Below are positions 1 to 12,930 of a stretch of DNA of 64,000 bases, piece after piece. Position 1 is the stretch's first letter. The number at the start of each line of letters is the position of its first letter. The position numbers were made by a program, and so were the translations under genes. The notes below the pieces were generated by a model. That model worked only from the letters and a program-made list of their open reading frames with translations, was not told the origin of the DNA and ran no database searches. This DNA comes from Polyporus tsugae (Eukaryota > Basidiomycota > Agaricomycetes > Polyporales > Polyporaceae). The DNA is taken from the NCBI GenBank assembly GCA_024305745.1, contig JAHRBS010000004.1, positions 62,001 to 126,000 on the forward strand. Reading direction: 5' to 3'.

Positions 1-597
1 CGACTCCGAGATAGGCCTCCACCGGCCTAATGCCCATCAGGTCGTACAGGAAGGTCCCGTGAAAGAGCGTCGGGGCGGCTCCGTATCACCCTCCATGCAG
101 CGTGCGACATGTCCAAGGGCGGACGTACTAGCGGCCTTGAAAGGCGCGGAACCCTCGCGGTTGATGGATACTGGGACGGAAGGGAGTCAACTTGGGATCG
201 ACAACCTTGTCAGACGACGGTGGGATTCGGCAGGAGATCCAAGCGACGCTTTCGACGAAGCGGGCCATGGCTCCGAGCAATCTACTGCGCCCCCACCGTA
301 TAGCCAAATCGTCTAGCGTTCGCTCTGTCCGCATCTGTACTGTTCTCTGTCTAAGCCAATATTTGACTGAACACGAGGGGTTGCGACGCGTGACACAGTA
401 CACCTATGAACATAACAAGTAGAAGGTGTGGTCTGATCATACAACACGCGGCCGCACTGGCAACCAGCCCGCTCATCTTCGAATATCCGCAATGTGTTGC
501 CCGCGTCGTCCTCATGCTTCCCCTTCTTGTGGGTTTCCCCTTGGTGTGAGAGGCATCACCATACAACACACATACGTGCAGCGGTACCCGGCAACCA

Positions 598-3524
598 TTA
601 CAGCCGTGCGCGACCCTTGCCACCCGACCGTGCGCTGTGTTCTCTAAGAACGCGACGCAAAATCTTTCCAGCGCCGTTCTTCGGAATCGCATCGATGAAC
701 TCGATCCCACCGTCGAGCCGCTTGTACTTCGCCGCCGAAGACGCCACCGTCTAGGTGCCTGCTTAGCTCTAGTATCATGCAGACAGAAAAGGACACACCT
801 CGTACAGTTTGGCCTTCACCTGTGTGGCCAGCCGTGCGTCCTTCTTCACGGCATCCGCGACCTCGGCCTTAAGCACGACGTACGCGCAGGGGAGCTCCCC
901 GGCATAGTCGTCTGGGACGCCGATCACCGCGGCGTCTGCCACGTCCGGGTGGCCTAGGAGGTATCCCTCGAGTTCAGACGGGGCGACTTGCAAGCCCTTC
1001 ACCTTGATGAGGTCCTATCTCGCGACGTCATAAGCGGTCAAACGAAAAGGGATAACAGGCGCTCTATAGTGCACGCCGCATACATACCTTGATCCGGTCC
1101 GTGATGAAGATGTTTCCCTCCGCGTCGAACTTGACTTCGTCGCCTGTACGGAGCCACCTTGAGGTTTGGTATCGGATCAGCAACGCGCCTCGCGCGTCCG
1201 GCGTGGGCGAGGGACCTGTCGGTCAAAGGCCGCTTACCCGTTGTCAAACGCTTCTTCCGTCCTGTCAGACGTCCCCCCCCCCCTCGTCAGTCCGCAACCA
1301 GAATATTGAAGGCAATAAATGTAAGCAAAGAAAACTCACGCCTTCGAATTCCGATAGTACCCCAGCACAAGCTGCGGGCCCTGGACGAGCAGCTCGCCAC
1401 TCTCGCCAACACCCGCAAGCGTGCCGTCCGCCTTCACGACCTCCGCGATCGTCCCCGGGACGAGCTGGCCGACGCTGCCCAGCACGCTCACTTTCCTCGA
1501 GATCGGGAACTTTGTCGGTGGAGGGGAATCAGCAAACTAAACGCGCACGGCGTGTGATACCCCGGCGGTGGTGACCTACACCTGCGATGACACACGAGGT
1601 CTCCGTCATCCCTGCGAGTGGCCGGCATTCAACATCACAGTCGAGTGTATCGAGGACGAGACGAGGGGAATGCCAGTGACAGAAACGTACCGTATCCCTG
1701 CCCGAGGTGCGCGTCTGGGAACACCTTCATGAGCTCCACGTTCAGCTCGGGGGAAAGCGGCGCGGCACCGGTCAGGCAGTACCGCACGCTCGAGAGGTCG
1801 TACTTCTTGGTCAGCGGGTGCTGGAGCCTCGTCAACATCCTGAAGTGCATTGCGATGATATTTGACGCGAGCGGCGCACCTTGCAAAGCAACACTGCCAT
1901 GGCGGGCACCATGCTGTGGATCGAGTGTAGTATGCAGCATTCTCGAAGTTAAGGTAGGAATGTAAATAAACACACTTACATGAGGTGGGTGATCCGGTAA
2001 CGCTGGATGTTCTGCAGATACTTTTCGAACGCGAACGCCTTGGAGACGACCAGGGTCATCTGGGCTCAGTGTTAAGTGCGCGGGTCAATCCAGAAGTCCG
2101 GGATGGCCGTACGTACTCCTGCGTAAAGCATGAAATGCAGCTATAGTAGGCAGGCGAGGTTAATTGCCAACTGACTTGTCGCGAATGACTCACGTTGATT
2201 TCCAGACCGTATATGTCTGCATCGACACATAAGTGGCCTGATTTTGTGCGGTTGAAATATCCATCGACTTACGATACGTTGGAAGGCCTACCAGCAAAGT
2301 TGACACAGAGTTAGCACTGAAACGATAACGATCGAGTCACGCTCAGGTCGACCACTTACTTCCGTCGCAAATATCCCCCGGTCGGAAACGCTGGTCCTTC
2401 CACGGCGCGTACTGTTCGTATATCAGGTTACTCATCGCCGTTTGGATGATACCACAGATGGCATTGTAGTGGGACACCGCGACCGCCTACATTTGAACTC
2501 GGTGTCAGATTCCTCACGAAGGTATCTCACCATACGAGACAATTTACCTTGGGATTGCCTGTGGTGCCTGACGAGAAACACAGGAAGGCGATGGACTTCT
2601 TCGCTTCTCCGGGCTTGAACTTATGCTCGACATAGGGAGCGTGGCGTTCATGCTCCTCGATAAGGGACTCGACGGTTGGGAACGGCGCGTCGGGAGCGAG
2701 ATGACCGTCAAGGAGGACAAGACGATTCGCGGGAATGTTGCGCATCTTCATGGCGGAGAGGGCTGCCTGGAGGTTGCTCGGGTATGCGACCACGAGTGAT
2801 GGCTCCGCGATTCCAAATTGGTACGCTGTGTGACGCCACAGAACCGTGAATGCTTGGACAAACAACAAATGCCCTGTGGTAGCATACCGAATTCGTCGGC
2901 GGTCAGTGTTGAGCTGTGGGCACTGCGCCAAAGTGAGTAAGCGATATGTGCCAGTGTGGACTGCAATGGAAACCTACGCCGCACTACCGCCGAGCCTGTG
3001 GATTGCCCAGACGATGACGCCGTAATCTGCATTGATTACCCCGTCAGATTTCTCCACTCAACCGAGTGTAGCCAGGAGTACTCACCAATGTGATTAGGAA
3101 TAAAGAGAGAAACTAGAGCCAACTCATTACCACGGTCACCGACGGAGCCGGCACGAGCTAAATTCACGAACCGACGCTCCCAACGCCTGAACTAGAATGT
3201 CAGCGTGCGTCCAGATACAATTACCGGTTCACACACCAAGAAAGTTGTATCGTGTCTTTAGAGATCGGGCCAACGCATGGCTGCGCGTCCGAAGCTACAA
3301 CACAATCCCGTCAGTAACATCACACCCCAGTTGGGACTCCACTCGGCACGCACCTCTTCGAGATACACGGCCTTCCCAGTCTCGGAATCTATCAAGCAAG
3401 GAACGTGAGCAGGCCGCGCCGGGCGCGTGCGCTCAGCGCCGACGTCGTCTAAGATGAACTGCGGAAGGGTCATGTCGTCGCGCGGGGGCAAGAATGGCGG
3501 GCCTTGAGAGCGGAATATCGACAT
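598..3524 (-). CDS. 4-coumarate-CoA ligase-like acyl/aryl-CoA synthetase, copy 1 (complete, about 19 exons)
   Basis: This is an ANL-superfamily enzyme that would activate a carboxylic acid with ATP and load it on CoA. Spliced by eye it gives about 590-600 residues, normal for the family. The ATG at 3524 opens with [14 protein letters not shown]. The AMP-binding P-loop [13 protein letters not shown] lies near 2555-2600, GYG plus GMTETSC near 1575-1700, WLRTGDEV near 1130-1160, and the C-terminal lysine motif [15 protein letters not shown] near 640-690. A very small exon (about 14 nt, near 3170) is needed to join YNFL to VSLFIPNHI; without it the frame is broken. The protein ends in ARL, which fits a peroxisomal PTS1 tripeptide (inference). 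A TATA-like box sits about 95 bp upstream. I see no stop or frameshift. The substrate cannot be told from sequence; fatty acid, coumarate or other aryl acids are all possible. Confidence 0.87.
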
Positions 3525-4235
3525 GGTGGGAGCAGAAGAGGGCGGGGACATCAGAGATGGAGGGAGAAGGAGGGAAGGTTCGTCCGGCGGCGACGTGGAA
3601 AGGGCCAAAGGGCCTCTATATAGTAGGTAGACGTACATCGAGCGCCAGCATATATACGGAGAAGCACGACCAGTCATATCAGGCTCGCCACGACAGGTTC
3701 GGTGATGAAGAAGCTCCAACGAGCGGTCGTGGGGTAAGGAGGGCGCTCGCAGTGTTCGGGCCCTGCAGGTGTCGCCGGCATCCTTCACTGCGAAGAAAGC
3801 CACTTTTCGCCAGTGCGGAAAGGCGTTGGAAATGATCAAGATTTCCAAGATCTTTCACACTGGAGGAAAGTCTTTGGAAAGGCGCCTTTCCTTGGGGACA
3901 ATAGGCGTATCAGCCTTTCCAGGCTCGAGATTGGCGCCTTTCCAAAGCCTTTCCACCGCGGTGAAAGTTTGATGGAAAGTTTTCAATTCAGAAGGCTATC
4001 CGCAGGCTTTCGTCAACTTTACACGGGGAGGAAACGTTGATGTCTTCGCGGTGCTTCCAACAATCGAAACTCTAGATGAAATTACACGACCTCGTCCAGA
4101 TTGAGGAGCAATAGAACGGGACAGAACTCGAATAGAGAAGATCACAGTACATACACTGATATGGCCAGGTATCCAACCCTGCAGGCCACTTTTTCCTCGA
4201 GTCCGGATCCGTAACGCCAACTCTCCTCCTCCGAA
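3525..4235. other. Intergenic region with GGAAAGGCGCCTTTCC-type palindromes
   Basis: This stretch holds the CoA ligase promoter and the region beyond the PARP stop. Between about 3790 and 4010 the words CTTTCC and GGAAAG recur many times in both orientations, including a near-perfect palindrome at about 3874-3892. I see no gene. Confidence 0.5.
3617..3623 (-). promoter_or_regulatory. TATA-like box of CoA ligase copy 1
   Basis: TATATAG on the minus strand lies about 95 bp upstream of the ATG at 3524. The second full copy has the same heptamer at a similar distance from its ATG (58136-58142), which supports a real core promoter. Confidence 0.55.
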
Positions 4236-7200
4236 TCACTGCATCTTCACCATCAACAGATACCGCAATCGAATCTGCGAAGAGTCGTACACGATGTACT
4301 GCGCGCACCCCATGTCAGCTCCGGATCCTCCGCAAGCACCGATCAGTCAAGCAAGAGAAGCCGACGCGCACCTCGTTGTACTGCAGGTACCCCTTCGGGT
4401 CCAAGACGTCCTTGCCCGGGCCCTTGGGCATATGGCAGCCCTTGAGCTCGGGGTGGTCGAGCGCGTCCCCCGCATCCTGCCATTCAGCGGGTTGGGTCAG
4501 GCCGAGACCCTTCGTGGCCCTGCAGGTTCAAGGTTCAGGAAGATGTGAGAGTGAGTGGAGCAGCAGGCCTTGGTCAGCGGGGCGTGAAGGGAATGGTGGC
4601 AGGAAGCTTACTTGGCGCCTGCCTTCTTGCAGTCCTGGTCGGCATTGTAGTTGGCGTCGTGCTGCTCGAAGAACGGCTTAGCCGCGACCTCGCACAGGAG
4701 GAGCAGACCCGTGTCGTCGCTCAGGCTGCGTGCGTCGATTCTGGGTCAGCGGAAGATCACGCCTTGGAGATGAAGCAGAACTCACTAAGAGTGGCAGTAG
4801 TTCGCTGACTGAGGTTCATAGGCATCGTTGTCAGCATCGCGATGGCGAACCAACCGTAAATGAAAGTACCTTGGACATCATCTGCGCGAACGGCAGTCAG
4901 CACCAAGACTGGAGATAAGCTTTCATAAATGCAGGTACTCACGTCTGCGAAGTACACGCCCTTGCCAAACATGTACCCGGTCACAGGAGCTACAAACCAC
5001 CACGTCAGTTCTCGCAAACTCCCACTCGATGCATCGCGACCACTCACCTTCCGGCGGGGCGATCCTCAGACCCTGCTTCAAAATGCCCGCAAAGTTCGTC
5101 GTCCGCGACCCATGCCACAGCAACAGCCGCTCCCCCACCTCCAGCTCCCCAAAGCCCGCGTCGTTCCACGCCCGCATCTCGCCCTCCCGCTCCACGCGGA
5201 ACGCGTTCAGCACCTGCGCGCCGAAATGCATGTGCGTCGCGCCGTGCGTGTCGCGCGCGTACGCCTCGAGCGCGCCGAACTCCCTGCTACCGCGCGCGAC
5301 GGGGTCCATGCGGCTGAGCGCGAGCGAGCGCAAGTTCGCGTCGAGCGGGTTCACGGCGTTCCCCGCCGCGTCCTTGGGCACCGCGGACGACAGGAGCTGC
5401 GTCGCGATCTCCATGTCGCCGAGCGCGTCGACGAGCTCGAGCTCGCGCTTGAGCTTTTCGAGCGTGTCGATCACGATCGGGCGGTCGCGCCCGAAGACGT
5501 GCGGGATGATGCTGTGTGGGCGGTGTGTGTGAGATTGGGAGCAGAGTGAGGAGGGGGGACGCGTACGAGTAGTAGCGATTGGTGAGGTGCTCGACGGCCT
5601 GGCGGAACCCGCCGTTCTGTGTGGAAACGGGGCCGTCGGGCTGGCCGATGACCTCGGAGAGCGCCTTGAGGGCGGAGAAGCCGTTGAGGATGGTCGATTT
5701 GGCGAGCTTGCCTATGCATATGTTCAGCATCACGTATGCGCTATGCACTGAACTACAGGCGCAGCTTACCCAGCGGAAGCTTGTTTGCGTCATAGTTCAA
5801 GGACGACAGAGTCGCGGCGAAGAGGCTGCATTGCGAGTGAGTTTCACGGCACCTCCAAGTGTGGCCACAAGGGATACTTACGATTGGTTGAAGATGAGCC
5901 TGATGAGCTGTTGGATCTCCGCGCACAAGGTCGAGTCGGGGACCTTCTCTTCTTCCTTCTTCGACGACCCCGCAACGTTCGCCTCCTCCTCTTCGTCTTC
6001 CTCGTCCCCGTATGATTTCTCGATCCATTGGTACTTGCCTGTATATCAAAACTGTCAGCACGAACTCTCTCCCGGCTCGTGCGCAACACCGGGCACACAC
6101 CCTTCTTCTGGACCATCCCGACGCGTTTCTCCCAGGCCACAGCGGCCTTGGTCTTGAACTGCTCCTTGAAATGGACGATTGCCTGCGAAGGGGGCCAGGG
6201 GCCCTGACACAATGAAAGGTGAGCATGAGTCACCGCTTAACCTTGCGCCGTCGCCCTACCCACTTTCTTCTGGCTCCCGCCGGTCTCCCCAACACGCCCC
6301 CAGCACGTGAAAAGCGTCACCTGGCTGTTGTTCCCGATAGGGTGCAGGAGCTGCAGGATGTAGAACCTGTGCGGAAGCGCGTGTGTTAGGTATATGCGCG
6401 TATTGCATTCGCAAGGGCTGCCGAAGGCACGTACTTGTTCGCGTTGTTGCCGACGTCGGTCTGGTTGAGCGTCGCGTCCCACACACCGTCGTCCGTGACG
6501 AGGACTTCATGGGACATGGCCCACCCCGAGCGGTTCTCGACGGGAGGCGCCTTGCCGCGCTTCACCACCGTCACCTGTAGTTGCGGATGCGGTGTGTGAT
6601 TGAGGTAAAGGAGGTGGTGGTTGTCGCAGTCAGTACAGCTCACCCTTTCAAATGAGAGGCACATTTTGAAACCGAACGTACCATCTTCTGCGGCAGATCT
6701 TTGCCCTTGCCCTTGTCCGCCGCCTTGCTCGCGGGCTTCTTGCTCGCTGGCTTCTTCGATGCGGGTTTCTTCGCGACCTCCTCCTCTTCTTCGTCTTCGT
6801 CGCCAGCCTCGTCCTCAGCATCGTCCATGTCGACGTCGTCATCCGTGTCCTTCCCCTTCTTGGCAGTCTTCCCCTTAGTCGCCTTACCCTTCGAAGCGGC
6901 CTTGGCCTTAGGCGCAGCCTTCCCCTTCCCCTTCGCAGTCCGCCCCCTCTTCGCAGCTGGCTTCTCTTCTTCCTCCTCCTCCTCCTCCTCCCCCTCACCT
7001 TCCTCGCCATCCTCCTCGTCAATAGCGTCCAACTCCTCCTTCTTGCTCTTGCTCTCACCCTTACTCGCCCTTGCCTTCTTCGCAGCCGGCTTCCCCACGC
7101 TATCCTCCCCCGCACGCTCGCCCTCCGCCTCAGTGTCCGTCTCCTCCCTCGCACGCTTCCCCCGCGTCTTCTTCGCCGCGCCCCCGCTCATGCCTGTCGT

Positions 7201-7377
7201 GCCGTTCGAGACGGCGGCCTGCGCGGCCGTGACGGCTACAGCCTTCGCGGATGGCGCGCGCGCGCGGCCCGAGGAGCGCGTCCGTGCTGCGGGAGCGTCG
7301 CTGAAGTCGGGATCTACGGATGAGGAGGCGGAGGCGGCGGCGGCGGCGGCAGCGGCGGCTTTCTTCCTAGGGGGCAT
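4236..7377 (-). CDS. Poly(ADP-ribose) polymerase, PARP2-like (WGR, regulatory and catalytic domains)
   Basis: This nuclear enzyme transfers ADP-ribose from NAD+ to proteins at DNA breaks. The first exon (7377 to about 6685) encodes a low-complexity basic/acidic tail: poly-Ala, a run of about ten Glu, then repeated KPASK units, typical of a DNA/chromatin-binding linker. The WGR domain follows, with TCWGRVGETGG near 6270-6300. Then come the helical regulatory domain (about 6200-5480) and the catalytic domain: LLWHGSRTTNF near 5085-5120, GYMFGKGVYFAD, MMSKSANYCHSY across 4790-4890, and YNEYIVYDSSQIRLRYLL at the end. The His-Tyr-Glu triad is therefore complete, including the Glu needed for chain elongation. 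No zinc fingers or BRCT domain are visible, so it is closer to PARP2 than PARP1. Part of its 5' half is duplicated at 25497-26190. Confidence 0.93.
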
Positions 7378-8062
7378 CTTCGCTGTTTGCGCGTCGTGTC
7401 GAGTTCAGTGCTGAGCGCTGAGCGCTGAGGCCTGAAAGTTGAATGTTGGGGATCGAGTGGCGTGCTGTAGAGTGGGGCGATGGTCGCAATACTTAGTATT
7501 GGGCTGTGGGGCTGTGGGATATCGAACGAGATGGCGGTTGGAGTCGAAAAGGCGGAAAACGGGGTGAGACTCTGAGTCCAGGTTCGCGATGTGCCTGTTT
7601 GCCTCAGACCCGGATCAGCCGCACACGCGATTTAAATGAGGGCGCGCTAGACGCCCGCGCGCCCCTCCGGCGTTGTGCGGCTTGCGTGGGTCCGTCATCG
7701 TTTACCGCCTCCGCAACAGGCGTCGGGGGCCGAGACATCGGGGGTTGCCTGATTTGGGTGTAGGGCGCAGGGCGCGCGGTCAGGGGACACGCGTCGAGTC
7801 ACAATATTGATAATATATATGCATCGCCCCGCCGCCAGGAGGCGGTCCCGACGCACGAGAAGATCGCACACGAGGGGCGGGAATTGCTCGCTAGAATACA
7901 ATACAATTGCAGCAGGAGTAGCGGGTGCGATTCTCGCCGTACGTAGGTACAAAACGCATGCGCGAGGGGATATGTCTGAAGTCTACATCGTGACTATGCA
8001 TTGCAACGTCGCAACACCCGACACGGATACGGGGCTAGTCATTACATCGTTCGGGGCCAGGT
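7378..8062. other. Intergenic region between PARP start and UMP1 stop
   Basis: This is the presumed promoter of PARP and 3' flank of UMP1. The GC-rich ORFs here have no recognisable domain. I see nothing else. Confidence 0.5.
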
Positions 8063-8757
8063 TCACATACGGAGCTTCTTCTCCATGTCTGCGTGGATGT
8101 CCATCGGCTGCGCCATCTCTGCCGCTGCGCGACGAAGTCAGTTCCCAGTCCAGAACAGATAAAATGGAGATGTGAGGGACGCACCGGAACCCATGAAGTC
8201 CGCGCACTCGAGGGTCTCGTCGCGGCCCATGAGGATATCAAGGTGGAGGTTGGACTGGGGGAAAATGGGCATGTGCGGGTTCTGTAAGTGTAGTGGCGCA
8301 TACGAATAAACGCTCAGCATGAGGAATCACCGGACGGGCAAGGAGAAGGGTAAAGGCAGGGACAGATATGGACACGAACCTGGCTGACAATCTTGCGCTC
8401 CATGAGGATGCGCATGGGCATGTGCAGCCCGAAGAGTTGCCGCTGCATCTGAAGTTTCATATTGTCTTGCGTTGCCTCCCACTACGATAATCCAGGAAGG
8501 CGCAAGGTCAGTGAGAATCCAAGTGAGGATGACGGGACATGCGCACGTTCTCTAGACGGTCACGGACCGCACCCGTCTTGGTGATCTCCGTTGCAAGGCT
8601 CCGGGGACCATGCTTGAGGGAATCGTGGAGGCCGAAGCTGTTGCTCGTGTCTTGGACGGAGGCGGACTTGGAGTCGCGTGCGGGGACGATGCGGAGTGAT
8701 TCCTGTAGACCGGGTAAGCATATTGGATCCTGTTCGCGCACAGTAGTTACTGACCAT
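8063..8757 (-). CDS. UMP1: Proteasome maturation factor UMP1/POMP
   Basis: UMP1 is a small chaperone that escorts 20S half-proteasomes and becomes the first substrate of the new particle. My splice gives MESLRIVPARDSK..., then FGLHDSLKHGPRSLATE, RDRLENWEATQDNMKLQMQR, QLFGLHMPMRILMERKIVSQ, NPHMPIFPQSNLHLDILMGR, DETLECADFMGS and a short tail ending KKLRM with the stop at 8063-8065. The order and spacing match the UMP1/POMP family (a Trp in the middle, HxPM/L in the core, then the PxLPxSNLxLDxLxGRD block). The first coding exon appears to be only the ATG (8755-8757), followed directly by a GT donor; the start is therefore inferred from splicing. There are at least four coding exons and no lesions. 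It is a single-copy housekeeping gene. Confidence 0.88.
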
Positions 8758-9976
8758 GATGATAGGTGGGTGGGGAGGAGAGGGGAGGATGGAAGGTGCG
8801 AGATGGCCAAGACGGAGGCGCCGACCAGAGGACGCGTTTGCAGGACGCGTCAGTTGCTCCCGATTGGGCAGTCCCACCAAGCGCCAATGGCATCCGAGTC
8901 TGCGCACGTCTCGACTATGTACTTCAACTGGTACTGCTTACTAGTCCACTAGGACTGTTCCGAACCTTGTTGCTTTCCCGATAGTCTGAACTCTCGCATG
9001 TTGATTATATTTGATTTTTTCTTTTTCTCCTCTCTAGGGTACCGGTTCAAAAATGATCCGCATGAAGGCGACCCGGAGGCTGGAGACCCACAATTGAAGA
9101 GGCTTTACTCCACGTTGAACCTTGAACTTTCCAGCCGGCCAACGGCGAGTCGAGCAAAGTAGCTTCTGCTTACCGAACAGTAATAAAACAACCTGGTCCT
9201 CCCATCCCACGTACTATTAATGAACTCCCTCCATTTCAGGCTTCCACATACGCGAGATACAAATTTGAACTACTGGATTTGGACGGGTCGGATACTCACT
9301 GGCGCGCCGTCGCATCCACCATTGCTCTGACGGTGGGACAATGACTAGCACCGTGTAGTCTTTTCGTCAGACGATTCGCGATCAAGTGCGTGCCCCACGC
9401 CTCCTAGTTGTAAGTAGCGCAAGTCACAGATCTCGTCGTATGTTTCGGATGCTAATCTCACTCACAGTAGCGTCATATTCCAAGTAGTACACAAAACCAA
9501 TACTACCCTTCACAGCCGCAGAGCCAGGTCGAGACCACCCTCCGGAATCAAACATGCACCTTTCCGACGTCGACACATACTGCTCGACACACATGCACTT
9601 CAATATCGAATCGGGCCCGCGAGGGTCGACAGTGGACACCGCCTAGTGGAAGCGTGACCCGCTTTGATCGCAATGACTCCTTCGTATTCACGAAAAGTAT
9701 TCCTGGATTCCCACAAGAAGCGACTTCTCCACACAAACTGCCCCCGTTTGCGCTTCGCGGAGTCCGCTGCCGGGGGCGCGTGTACGACACCAAGGGACAC
9801 CGGGTTCCCATGCCTTGTCAAGACGGATTTCGTGACTTGGGGGGATGCGCTGAGCGGATGCTGACGGGGGCAGTGATGACTATGCGCTGTGCGCGAGTAT
9901 TTATTATCGTCGTCGCCGGATCACCGTGGTCCTCACTCCATCGCAAGACTCGGTACTGGTCGTCGTCTTCAGCGAT
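8758..9976. other. Intergenic region between divergent UMP1 and P450 genes
   Basis: This is shared upstream sequence of UMP1 (minus) and the P450 (plus). No ORF shows a domain or spliced continuity. It contains pyrimidine-rich patches (about 9010-9040), but I cannot point to a clear core promoter. Confidence 0.5.
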
Positions 9977-12474
9977 ATGTTTTCCGTACTTCTTCAGGCT
10001 GTCCTGATCTGCACCTCCACCTGGTTCCTGTGGAAGTTCTTCAGACAGACCGTGGTGAAGAGCGGCCTCGACAACATCCCTGGCCTTCCGTCCCCCTCGT
10101 TTTGGTACGGTGCGTATTGCGGCGATATATATATTTTGATCTAGGCGTGGTGCTCACTTGTGCTGCCTGTAGGCCATGTACAGCAGCTTCGCGACAAGCA
10201 GGGATGGGCGTTCCACCAGGAACTTGCAGAGAAATACCCAGCGGTGGTTCGTCTTGCTGGTCCCCTCGGCGTAAGTATGCACCCCATCCGGCAATCGGTC
10301 AGTTGCGCTTTTTTGGAGCTTCACTGATCGTATGGTGTATAGCGCAAGTTATTGTTCATACACGACCCGAAAGCGATGCATCACATCGCGGTGAAGGAAC
10401 AAGACATATTTGAGGAGGCGACTTGGTTCACCAGGTACGTATTGGATTTTCTCGTCAACGCACCCCGTCTCATGCCGACACCCGCCGTCGTGAACGCAGC
10501 CTCTCGAAGCGCGCCTTCGGTCCAGGGCTTACCGCTACACATGGTACGCCACCCTCAACTGCCTTTGCCGTGTGCCCTTGCTGGCGTATCTACATAATAC
10601 GTGTTCTGCAGGCGAACACCACCGCAAGCAGCGCAAGCTCCTCAACCCCGTCTTCTCGATCAATCACATGCGCCACATGATGCCGACGTTCTACAACGTC
10701 ACGCACAAGGTAAAGGTCTCCCCTCGATGCCCAACGTAGTGCCCGGAATTCTCAGACCATGATCGTTCTATCCCATGACGCAGCTCCAAGAGGCCATCGA
10801 ACAGCGTGTGCGTAAGGGGCCCACGGAGGTGAACATGGTGATGTGGATGGGCCGCACCGCCCTCGAGCTCGTTGGCCAGGCCGGGCTCGGATACTCGTTC
10901 GACAAGCTCACCGAAGAGACCGCCGACGAGCTCGGCGACGCCCTCAAGTCCTTGGTGTTAGTGCCACCGTCCTCCTCCTCCTCCTCTCATGAACGGTCTG
11001 TATACTGACACGACCGGATGCAGGCCCGCGATGGCGACGCTCGGGGTGTTCCTCCAGTTCCTCCCGCTCGCCGAGGCCCTCATCCCGGAGCGGTGGCTCG
11101 CGCCGCTCGGGTGGACCGTGCCGATTCCGGGGCTGAAGGACATGATGCGCATCTCGAAGACGCTGGAGGAGAAGTCGGTCGAGATCTTCAGGAAGAAGAA
11201 GGCTGCGCTCCTGCAGGGCGACGAGGCGCTCGCGATGCAGGTCGGCGAGGGGAAGGACATCATGAGCGTCCTCCGTAAGTCCACCCGCCCGTGGTTCGCG
11301 AGCTCACGCTGATGGCGGCGCGTAGTGAGGGCGAACATGGCCGCCGCCGAGGCGGATAGACTGGACGAGGCGGAGCTCATCGGTCAGATGTCGTGCGTAT
11401 CTGAGTCCCTGCTCTGTGCGTGCGCTGCGAGTTGGAGGCTGAAGGAAGGGGGGGTACTACACAGGATACTCACGTTTGCCGCGATGGACACGACGTCGAA
11501 CGCGCTGTCCCTCACGCTCTGGCGCCTCGCCATGCACCAGGACGTGCAGGATCGTGTTCGGCAGGAGATCCGTGAGGCGCGAGAGGCCAACGGCGGGTTG
11601 GATATCGGGTACGACGACCTCGTCTCGCTGCCGTATCTGGATGCGATCTGTCGCGAGACTCTCCGCGTGTAAGTCGCAGAAACCTTCATCTGCAGCAGCA
11701 CCGTCACCCTAACGCATGACGGTTCTTGTAGGCACGTCCCAGCCCCGATGCGATTCCGCGAGTGCGTCCCTGTCCATCTGCTTTCTATCCCTCGCTGGCT
11801 GCCACTGACACATTTCGATCCTACTCCCTGACAGGGCACGCAAAGACGTCGTGCTCCCGCTCTCCGAGCCCATCCGCGGACTCGACGGCACACTTATGCA
11901 GGAGATTTTCGTGCCCAAGGACACCCACGTCTTCGTCAGCATCAACTCGTCCAACAAGAACCCTGCCATCTGGGGACCCGACGCAGCCGAGTGGAAGCCC
12001 GAGCGTTGGCTGACCCCGCTCCCGGAGACGGTGCTCGACGCGAAGATGCCGGGGGTGTACTCGAACTTGTGCGTACCTGCTGGGTTTCGTGCACGGCACT
12101 CTGGGCTGATATGACCTCACGACAGGATGACGTTCTGGGCCGGGGGTCGTGCGTGCATGTCTGTGCTTCTCTCATCATGACGGAGGTAGTATGGCGAGGC
12201 TGACAAAGAACTTACTTCCTCCGCAGTGGCTTCAAGTTCTCTCAGCTCGAGATGAGTGCGTCTTGTCTCCCCTCCATCCTCGACTCTGTTTTCCACTGGG
12301 AGCTGATGCGAACGCTGAATCATAGAGGTCGTCCTCGCGGTGCTGCTGTCGAAGTTCAAGTTTGAGCTGACGGAGAAGCCGGTCTACTGGAACCTCGCTC
12401 CCGTGACGTACCCTACCGTCAAGGCCGATGGCAGCAAGCCGGAGTTGCCGTTGAAGGTCACTCTGCTCGAGTAG
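9977..12474 (+). CDS. Cytochrome P450 monooxygenase, microsomal type
   Basis: This haem-thiolate monooxygenase is probably anchored in the ER. The start MFSVLLQAVLICTSTWFL gives an N-terminal membrane helix, followed by the proline-rich hinge IPGLPSPSFWYG. The exons then give HHRKQRKLLNPVFS (helix C region), the I-helix oxygen-binding stretch TFAAMDTTSNALS near 11470-11510, ExxR as ETLR near 11655, WKPERW (PERF-like) near 11995, and the haem loop FWAGGRACIG split by an intron across 12125-12235. The loop fits FxxGxRxCxG. The stop is at 12472-12474. About twelve short introns occur and no lesion is seen. An in-frame upstream ATG at 9926 is an alternative start. Fungal P450s of this type usually act on lipids, terpenoids or aromatic xenobiotics; the substrate is unknown. 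Its neighbours do not form an obvious biosynthetic cluster. Confidence 0.9.
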
Positions 12475-12930
12475 CGCGGTACGGTATTATAAGCTGTCTG
12501 TTGGTTCGCAGAAGCACCATGTGTCTATCCTCTTGCTGTGACTTTTCGTTAACCGTACCATGGCCACACTATCCGTGAATCTTTAGTACGTGATGGAATA
12601 TATGTGGGTGACCGTCAGAGAATAAGTAACTGGTACCTACGGAAGACGGCAAGTCCGCATCGGCTGTTCCCGAATATATGCCCCAGTTGGCGCCGAGGGT
12701 CGTTGGTTGAGTGCGCGCGTTCTGCTCAGGACTGCCACGACTGTGCTGCCAGTGCCTGCTTGAGTTCATACCACGTTCATATCCCCCAAATCTTCTTGAC
12801 GATCTAGTCTATGCGATTTCTGCTTTAACTCCTCTCTGCTCTTACGACCTGCTTGGGCTGCCACGACTCTCCTTGAGCCAGAACTCGCAGAACCCAAACA
12901 CCCGAACCCGAACACACCAACCCGAACACC
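12475..12930. other. Intergenic region, P450 3' flank and ABC gene promoter
   Basis: No coding signal. CT-rich tracts at about 12830-12870 precede the ABC gene ATG, as is usual for fungal transcription starts. Confidence 0.45.

Noticed and set aside
1..125. Minus-strand open frame running off the left edge (LFHGTFLYDLMGIRPVEAYLGV)
   Set aside because: Only about 27 residues, no recognised motif, and no splice partner between it and the CoA ligase; too little to call a gene.
6640..7414. Plus-strand ORF of 237 codons opposite PARP exon 1 (Ser/Phe-rich)
   Set aside because: Antisense shadow of the low-complexity Lys/Glu/Ala coding region; no start context, domain or introns.
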